This document shows positions 57,582-64,000 of a DNA stretch of 64,000 nucleotides, piece after piece; positions within the stretch are counted from its first letter, which is position 1, and every line of letters begins with the position of its first letter. Made by a program: the position numbers and the translations under genes. The notes beneath the pieces were generated by a model. The model had not been told where the DNA came from and made no database searches. It saw only the letters and a program-made list of their open reading frames with translations. Source of the DNA: Promicromonospora panici (lineage in GTDB: Bacteria; Actinomycetota; Actinomycetes; Actinomycetales; Cellulomonadaceae); contig NZ_UWYY01000020.1 in assembly GCF_900608595.1 (NCBI RefSeq), forward strand, positions 1 to 64,000. Reading direction: 5' to 3'.

Positions 57582-58493
57582 CTACACGCCGAGCCGGTCG
57601 GCGAGATACCGCGCCCGACGCCGCACGCGATCGATGCCCGCGGGGTCGTTGTAGGCGGCGAACGGCGGCCACAGGAAGACCAGGACGGCCAGCTCCTCCA
57701 GCATCAGGCTCCGCTCGAGCTCGATGGCATCGAGGTGGACGCCGGCACACGCACACTCCCGCAGGTACTCCTCGAACAGCACGGCCGGCACCCGCGTGCC
57801 GGACGGCGTCGCCCGGACGCTGAGCAGCGCGAGGTCCGACGTCGCGCGCCCCGTACCCGACTCCTGCCAGTCGCAGAGCACGACGTCGTTCCCGTGCACC
57901 ACGTTCCCGGTGTGGCAGTCGCCGTGCACGAACACCGGCGGCGCCGACCCCAGCCGGTCGCGCAGCGCGCCACGACCCGCCAGGAGCTCGTCGAGCCGCG
58001 GAAGACGACCCGACCAGAACCCGGCCACCGCGTCGAGGTCCGGGGCCGCGAGCGCGCTCAGCAGGGCGTCCGGACGGTCCCAGTCGCCCGCCGGCACCGG
58101 CATCGTGTGCAGCCGGGCCAGCGTGCCACCGAGCCCGCGCCACAGCTCCGGCGACCAGACCGCGACATCGCGCTGCTCGCCGGCGTCGCCCAGGAGCAAC
58201 GCGACGCCCGCATCGGCCTCGAACGCCCCCAGCAGCGGGGGAACGCACACCGGCGCGTCCGGACCCACCCGGCGATAGAACCGCAGCTCCCGCCCGGCAG
58301 CGGCAAGCGCGTCACCACCCAGCTCGGCTCCCGTGACCTTCAGGTACGCCGAACCGCCGTCGGGCAGCCACACACGACGCACCCCCGCGCCGGAACGCGC
58401 GTCGGCCGGCGAGGCCCCTCCCGTGAGACGCACCCCGAACACCTCAAGAGCCGACACCATCAGGTCACACAGGTCACGCTCCGGCGCAGGCAC
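57582..58493 (-). CDS. aminoglycoside phosphotransferase-family protein
   Basis: The 303-residue protein has the APH/choline-kinase fold: YLKVTGAELGGDALAAAGREL (nucleotide Lys), VFVHGDCHTGNVVHGNDVVLCDWQ (read as HGDCHTGNVV and CDWQESGTG, catalytic Asp and metal Asp). The family covers antibiotic kinases and metabolic small-molecule kinases; resistance cannot be inferred from this. Confidence 0.85.
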   Translation of the reverse strand: MPAPERDLCDLMVSALEVFGVRLTGGASPADARSGAGVRRVWLPDGGSAYLKVTGAELGGDALAAAGRELRFYRRVGPDAPVCVPPLLGAFEADAGVALLLGDAGEQRDVAVWSPELWRGLGGTLARLHTMPVPAGDWDRPDALLSALAAPDLDAVAGFWSGRLPRLDELLAGRGALRDRLGSAPPVFVHGDCHTGNVVHGNDVVLCDWQESGTGRATSDLALLSVRATPSGTRVPAVLFEEYLRECACAGVHLDAIELERSLMLEELAVLVFLWPPFAAYNDPAGIDRVRRRARYLADRLGV

Positions 58494-58623
58494 CCCCTCA
58501 ACCTAGCGACGCACACCGACACACCTCCCCGGCCCCGGAACACCCGGTCTCCGGAAGGCCACGCCACCGAAAACCGCACAAGACACCAGACACGAGCCAC
58601 CAGCACGTGGCAACATCACACAC

Positions 58624-59079
58624 GTGACCAGCAAAGCCGCCGACACCGACCACCTGCGCGACCTCGTCCTCCTGCGCCGCGTCCGCGACCGCATGGACCG
58701 CGAGTACACCCAGCCCCTCGACGTCGCGGCGCTCGCGGCCGGGGTCCACATGTCGGCCGGACACCTGTCACGGCAGTTCAAGGCCGCCTACGGAGAATCC
58801 CCGTACAGCTACCTCATGACCCGGCGCATCGAACGCGCCATGATGCTGCTGCGCCGCGGAGACCTCAGCGTCACCGAGGTCTGCTTCGCCGTCGGCTGCT
58901 CATCGCTCGGCACGTTCAGCACCCGGTTCACCGAGCTCGTCGGCGTACCACCCAGCGTGTACCGCAACGACCCCCTCGCCGCCGAGGCGATCGACACCGC
59001 CGGGCTGCCCGCCTGCATCGCCAAACAAGTCACCAGACCGGTCAGGAATCGAGAAGCGCCGCTCAGAGCCCGGTCCTAG
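58624..59079 (+). CDS. AraC-type regulator, HTH only
   Basis: The 151-residue protein has just the AraC DNA-binding pair (about 15-115): LDVAALAAGVHMSAGHLSRQ and VTEVCFAVGCSSLGTFSTRF. It has no effector domain. The TAG stop (59077-59079) is also the start of a TAGCGT -10-like hexamer for the VOC gene, so the two genes overlap in their control signals. Confidence 0.88.
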   Translation: MTSKAADTDHLRDLVLLRRVRDRMDREYTQPLDVAALAAGVHMSAGHLSRQFKAAYGESPYSYLMTRRIERAMMLLRRGDLSVTEVCFAVGCSSLGTFSTRFTELVGVPPSVYRNDPLAAEAIDTAGLPACIAKQVTRPVRNREAPLRARS

Positions 59080-59088
59080 CGTGGCCGC

Positions 59089-59520
59089 ATGAACACACAC
59101 ATGAGCACGAACACAGACATCACCATCCACCAGACCTTCCTCCCGCACACCGACCCCGAGGCCTCCCTCGCCTTCTACCGCGACGCCCTCGGCTTCGAGG
59201 TCCAGCTCGACGTCGGCCAGGGCGACATGCGCTGGATCACCGTCGGCCCCGCCGGACAGCCCGACACCTCGATCGTGCTGACCCCGCTCGGCGCGGACCC
59301 CGGCGTCACCGACGCCGAGCGCCGGACCGTCGCCGAGATGATGGCCAAGGGCACCTACGCCGCCGTCATCCTCGGCGCCAAGGACCTCGAAGCCACGTTC
59401 GAACGCGTCCAGGCCAGCGGCGCTGAAGTCATGCAGGAGCCGGTCGACCAGCCCTACGGCTTCCGCGACTGCGCCTTCCGCGACCCGGCCGGCAACACCG
59501 TCCGCATCAAGCAGCTCTGA
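59089..59520 (+). CDS. VOC-family (glyoxalase/bleomycin-resistance-like) protein
   Basis: The 143-residue protein has two VOC half-folds: TFLPHTDPEASLAFYRDALGF with WITVGPAG and VQASGAEVMQEPVDQPYGFRDCAFRDPAGN. Metal-ligand positions are plausible but cannot be confirmed by eye. The leaderless start is supported by TAGCGT (59077-59082) six bases upstream. Placed between an AraC regulator and a UvrA-like gene, it may belong to a resistance or detoxification unit. Confidence 0.85.
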   Translation: MNTHMSTNTDITIHQTFLPHTDPEASLAFYRDALGFEVQLDVGQGDMRWITVGPAGQPDTSIVLTPLGADPGVTDAERRTVAEMMAKGTYAAVILGAKDLEATFERVQASGAEVMQEPVDQPYGFRDCAFRDPAGNTVRIKQL

Positions 59521-59529
59521 CCCGACACC

Positions 59530-59708
59530 ATGTGCATCCCAGGACTGGCGGCACACGCGGCCGCGGCGGGGACATCCCGTCCCCGCCGCCCGCAGGCCGA
59601 CGCCGAATCACCCGACACCGACGCACCCGCCGCTGGAACAACCACCCACGAAGAGCACACGATGGAACCCCGACCAGCACCCCTCGTGACCGTCATGGAA
59701 GGTCGAGC

Positions 59709-59712
<4 letters not shown>
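59530..59712 (+). CDS. possible 60-residue leader ORF upstream of the UvrA-like gene
   Basis: An ATG frame of 60 codons (MCIPGLAAHAAAAGTSRP at the start, Pro/Ala/Thr/Glu-rich later) starts nine bases after the VOC stop and ends in TGA overlapping the UvrA-like ATG (ATGA). It has no ribosome-binding site and no family. Translational coupling is the only support. Confidence 0.3.
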
Positions 59713-62159
<2,447 letters not shown>

Positions 62160-62162
<3 letters not shown>

Positions 62163-62211
62163 CGTGCCAGACGTACGGGTCAGCGGAGTGACCTGTACGT
62201 CTGGCACGTCA
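62160..62211. terminator. bidirectional hairpin that contains both stop codons
   Basis: TGACGTGCCAGACGTAC (62160-62176) is perfectly inverted at 62195-62211. The TGA of the UvrA-like gene starts the left arm and the TGA of the response regulator starts the right arm on the other strand. The structure should end both transcripts. Confidence 0.75.
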
Positions 62212-62943
62212 GCGGCCGGCGCGCACCAGGCCCGACTCGTAGGCGCAGACCACCATCTGGGTCCGGTCGCGCAGGTCGAGCTTGTTCAGGATGCGCGAGA
62301 CGTGTGTCTTGACCGTCTGCTCGGCGAGGTGCAGCTCGGTGGCGATCTCGGCGTTCGACCGGCCGGCGGCGACCAGCTTCATGACGTCGAGCTCACGGTC
62401 GGTCAGGGCGGACAGCGTGGCGGACGGCGAGACGGGCAGCGTCGGGCGCGCCGCGTAGTCGGCGATGAGCGTGCGCGTGATCTTCGGCGACAGCAGCGCC
62501 TCGCCGGCGGCCACCACACGGACGGCCTGGGTCAGCTCCTCGGGAGGCGAGTCCTTCAGCAGGAACCCGCTGGCACCCGCGCGCAGCGCCGAGAACACGT
62601 ACTCGTCGGCGTCGAACGTGGTCAGCATGATCACCTTCGGCGGCGTGCCGGGCATGGCCATGATCGTGCGCGTCGCGTCCAGGCCGTTGACCTTCGGCAT
62701 GCGGATGTCCATCAGGACGACGTCGGGCTGCATGCGGCGCACGGCGTCGGAGATCCCCACACCGTCGTCCGTGGTGCCGACCACCGTGATCCCCTCGTGC
62801 GCGTTCAGCAGCGCGGCGAACCCAGCACGGATCATCGACTGGTCGTCGACGATCAGCACGCGGATCGCGCGCCCGGGCGCATCGTGCGCGGAGGACTCGT
62901 GCACGGACGCGCCGTGCGCCGTGACATCGGGAGGTGGCGACAT
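62209..62943 (-). CDS. NarL/FixJ-type response regulator
   Basis: The 244-residue protein has a REC domain (about 27-140: VLIVDDQSM, phosphoacceptor Asp in VVLMDIRMPKVNG, MLTTFDAD, LLKDSPPEEL) and a LuxR HTH (about 175-235, LTDRELDVMKLVAAGRSNAE). It diverges from the histidine kinase at 63035 across 91 bases, its probable partner. Confidence 0.92.
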   Translation of the reverse strand: MSPPPDVTAHGASVHESSAHDAPGRAIRVLIVDDQSMIRAGFAALLNAHEGITVVGTTDDGVGISDAVRRMQPDVVLMDIRMPKVNGLDATRTIMAMPGTPPKVIMLTTFDADEYVFSALRAGASGFLLKDSPPEELTQAVRVVAAGEALLSPKITRTLIADYAARPTLPVSPSATLSALTDRELDVMKLVAAGRSNAEIATELHLAEQTVKTHVSRILNKLDLRDRTQMVVCAYESGLVRAGR

Positions 62944-63034
62944 GGGACCAACGTAACCGAGACCCGAAAGTATGACGGCGGTTCGCTCCACCGGGTGACG
63001 CGGCAAGCGCTGCCCACCGCATAACCTGCAGAGA

Positions 63035-64000
63035 ATGGACCACCCACCTGACTCGACGCCCGAACCACGCGGCGCCGACGCCCCCGGCCAGCAGGCCCGG
63101 CGCCCACGGCGTTTCTCCCCGGGGTTGCGTGCCCTGACCCGGCTGGACGTCACCACGGCCTCGATCGCCCGCCGGGAGGTCGTGTGGCTGTGGACGCTGG
63201 TCTCGATCATCTCGGTCGCCCTCGTCGCGATCGGCTGGCCGGTGACGGCGTCCGGGTACGGCACCCACCCCGCCGCGGCCATGACCTTCACCCTCGTGTA
63301 CTGCGCCGCCCCGATCCTGGCGGTGCGCTGGCCATGGGCAGGGCTCAGCGCCTCGGTCGCCGGCGCACTCCCCGTCATGATCCTGACCGCCTCCGCCGCA
63401 CCCGTGTGGCCGTGGCCGTGGCCCGTCACGGTCCTGCTCGCGCACTGCCTCACAGTGTTCGTGCTCGCCCTGCGACACCCCTGGTACTGGGCGGCGTCCC
63501 TCTGGTCTGCGGGCGCGATGCTGACGGTCCTGGCTCCCGCGGCGATCGTCCACGAGGCCGGTGAGGGCGCCGTCGCCAACGGCGTCGTACTGGTCTCCCT
63601 GAGCGGCGGCGTAGCCCTGGTCGGCGTGCTGGTGCGGCTGTGGATCCTCAGCATGGTCCGCATGGAGCAGGCCGAACGCCTCAGCGCCGCCGAGACCGGC
63701 CGCCGTCGCGAGCTCGAGGAACGCAACAGGATCGCCCGCGAGCTGCACGACGTCGTCGCGCACAGCATGTCGGTCATCACCGTCCAGGCCTCCACGGCCC
63801 GCTACCGCCAGCCCGGGCTCGACGAGGCGATCCAGCAGGAGTTCGAAGAGATCGCCGCATCCTCCCGCCGCGCGCTGGGCGAGATGCGCGGCCTGCTCAG
63901 CATCCTGCGCGGCCACGACACCGCCCCCACCGCGCCCCTGCCCGGCCTGTCCGACGTCGCCGACCTCGTCGAGTCCACCCGCGCCTCCGGCGTCGAGATC
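63035..64000 (+). CDS. NarL-type sensor histidine kinase (3' end outside window)
   Basis: Open for 322 codons to the right edge without a stop. About five membrane helices (residues 50-200) are followed by HisKA_3: ELEERNRIARELHDVVAHSM with the phosphoacceptor His, and SSRRALGEMRGLLSILRG. The HATPase domain is cut off. TAACCT (63022-63027) seven bases before the ATG predicts a leaderless start. It is the expected partner of the divergent response regulator. Confidence 0.9.
   Translation, partial: MDHPPDSTPEPRGADAPGQQARRPRRFSPGLRALTRLDVTTASIARREVVWLWTLVSIISVALVAIGWPVTASGYGTHPAAAMTFTLVYCAAPILAVRWPWAGLSASVAGALPVMILTASAAPVWPWPWPVTVLLAHCLTVFVLALRHPWYWAASLWSAGAMLTVLAPAAIVHEAGEGAVANGVVLVSLSGGVALVGVLVRLWILSMVRMEQAERLSAAETGRRRELEERNRIARELHDVVAHSMSVITVQASTARYRQPGLDEAIQQEFEEIAASSRRALGEMRGLLSILRGHDTAPTAPLPGLSDVADLVESTRASGVEI

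Overview
The window is very GC-rich, densely coded actinobacterial DNA. RbpA, a PafB/PafC WYL pair, TatA/TatC, an Mtr4-like helicase, GAF-ANTAR proteins, an Lsr2-like domain and many leaderless genes point to Actinomycetota, most likely Micrococcales (Cellulomonadaceae/Promicromonosporaceae-like). The family-level placement is inference from gene content and order, not a search.

Layout. 1-11.6 kb is a housekeeping block: a DUF3866 protein cut by the left edge, pafB-pafC, a small membrane-anchored coiled protein, tatA-tatC, a Ski2/Mtr4-like helicase, a YtcJ-like amidohydrolase and lnt. At 11.6-14.2 kb rbpA and an LLM oxidoreductase/FMN reductase pair diverge from two facing SigR-like promoters. 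14.3-20.9 kb holds a low-complexity protein, a lipoprotein, a ChbG/YdjC-like deacetylase, a GPH/MFS transporter, a PHP hydrolase and a Vgb-like lyase. 20.9-23.5 kb looks like a phage- or plasmid-derived patch: a KfrA-like coiled coil with its repeat-rich control region, an unexplained hairpin, a VanY-like endolysin and a holin-like protein.

23.5-38.7 kb is the most unusual part. A hybrid histidine kinase is translationally coupled to a pyruvoyl-dependent arginine decarboxylase, an acetyltransferase-like protein and a CheY-like regulator. Next come a second kinase and receiver, then an ATP-grasp / processive GT2 / secreted TIM-barrel-like operon. Facing it is an operon for a receiver domain fused to a PIG-L deacetylase plus a PAS-HisKA protein with no ATPase domain. 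I infer a signal-controlled surface-glycan system with a polyamine-linked module beside it.

38.7-48.4 kb carries a TioE-like dual-MerR regulator facing an erythromycin-esterase-like gene, an ECF42 sigma factor with its DGPF partner, a tyrosine recombinase carrying a peptidoglycan-binding-like insertion, galE, a degenerate DnaQ-like exonuclease with an Lsr2-like segment, RNase Z and a PP2C phosphatase relic. 48.4-64 kb has a tyrosine phosphatase, a GNAT, malic enzyme, a LacI regulator with paired operators, a second LLM oxidoreductase, two overlapping GAF-ANTAR genes, an AhpD-like protein, small kinases, AraC-VOC-UvrA-like genes, and a NarL-type response regulator diverging from a histidine kinase cut by the right edge.
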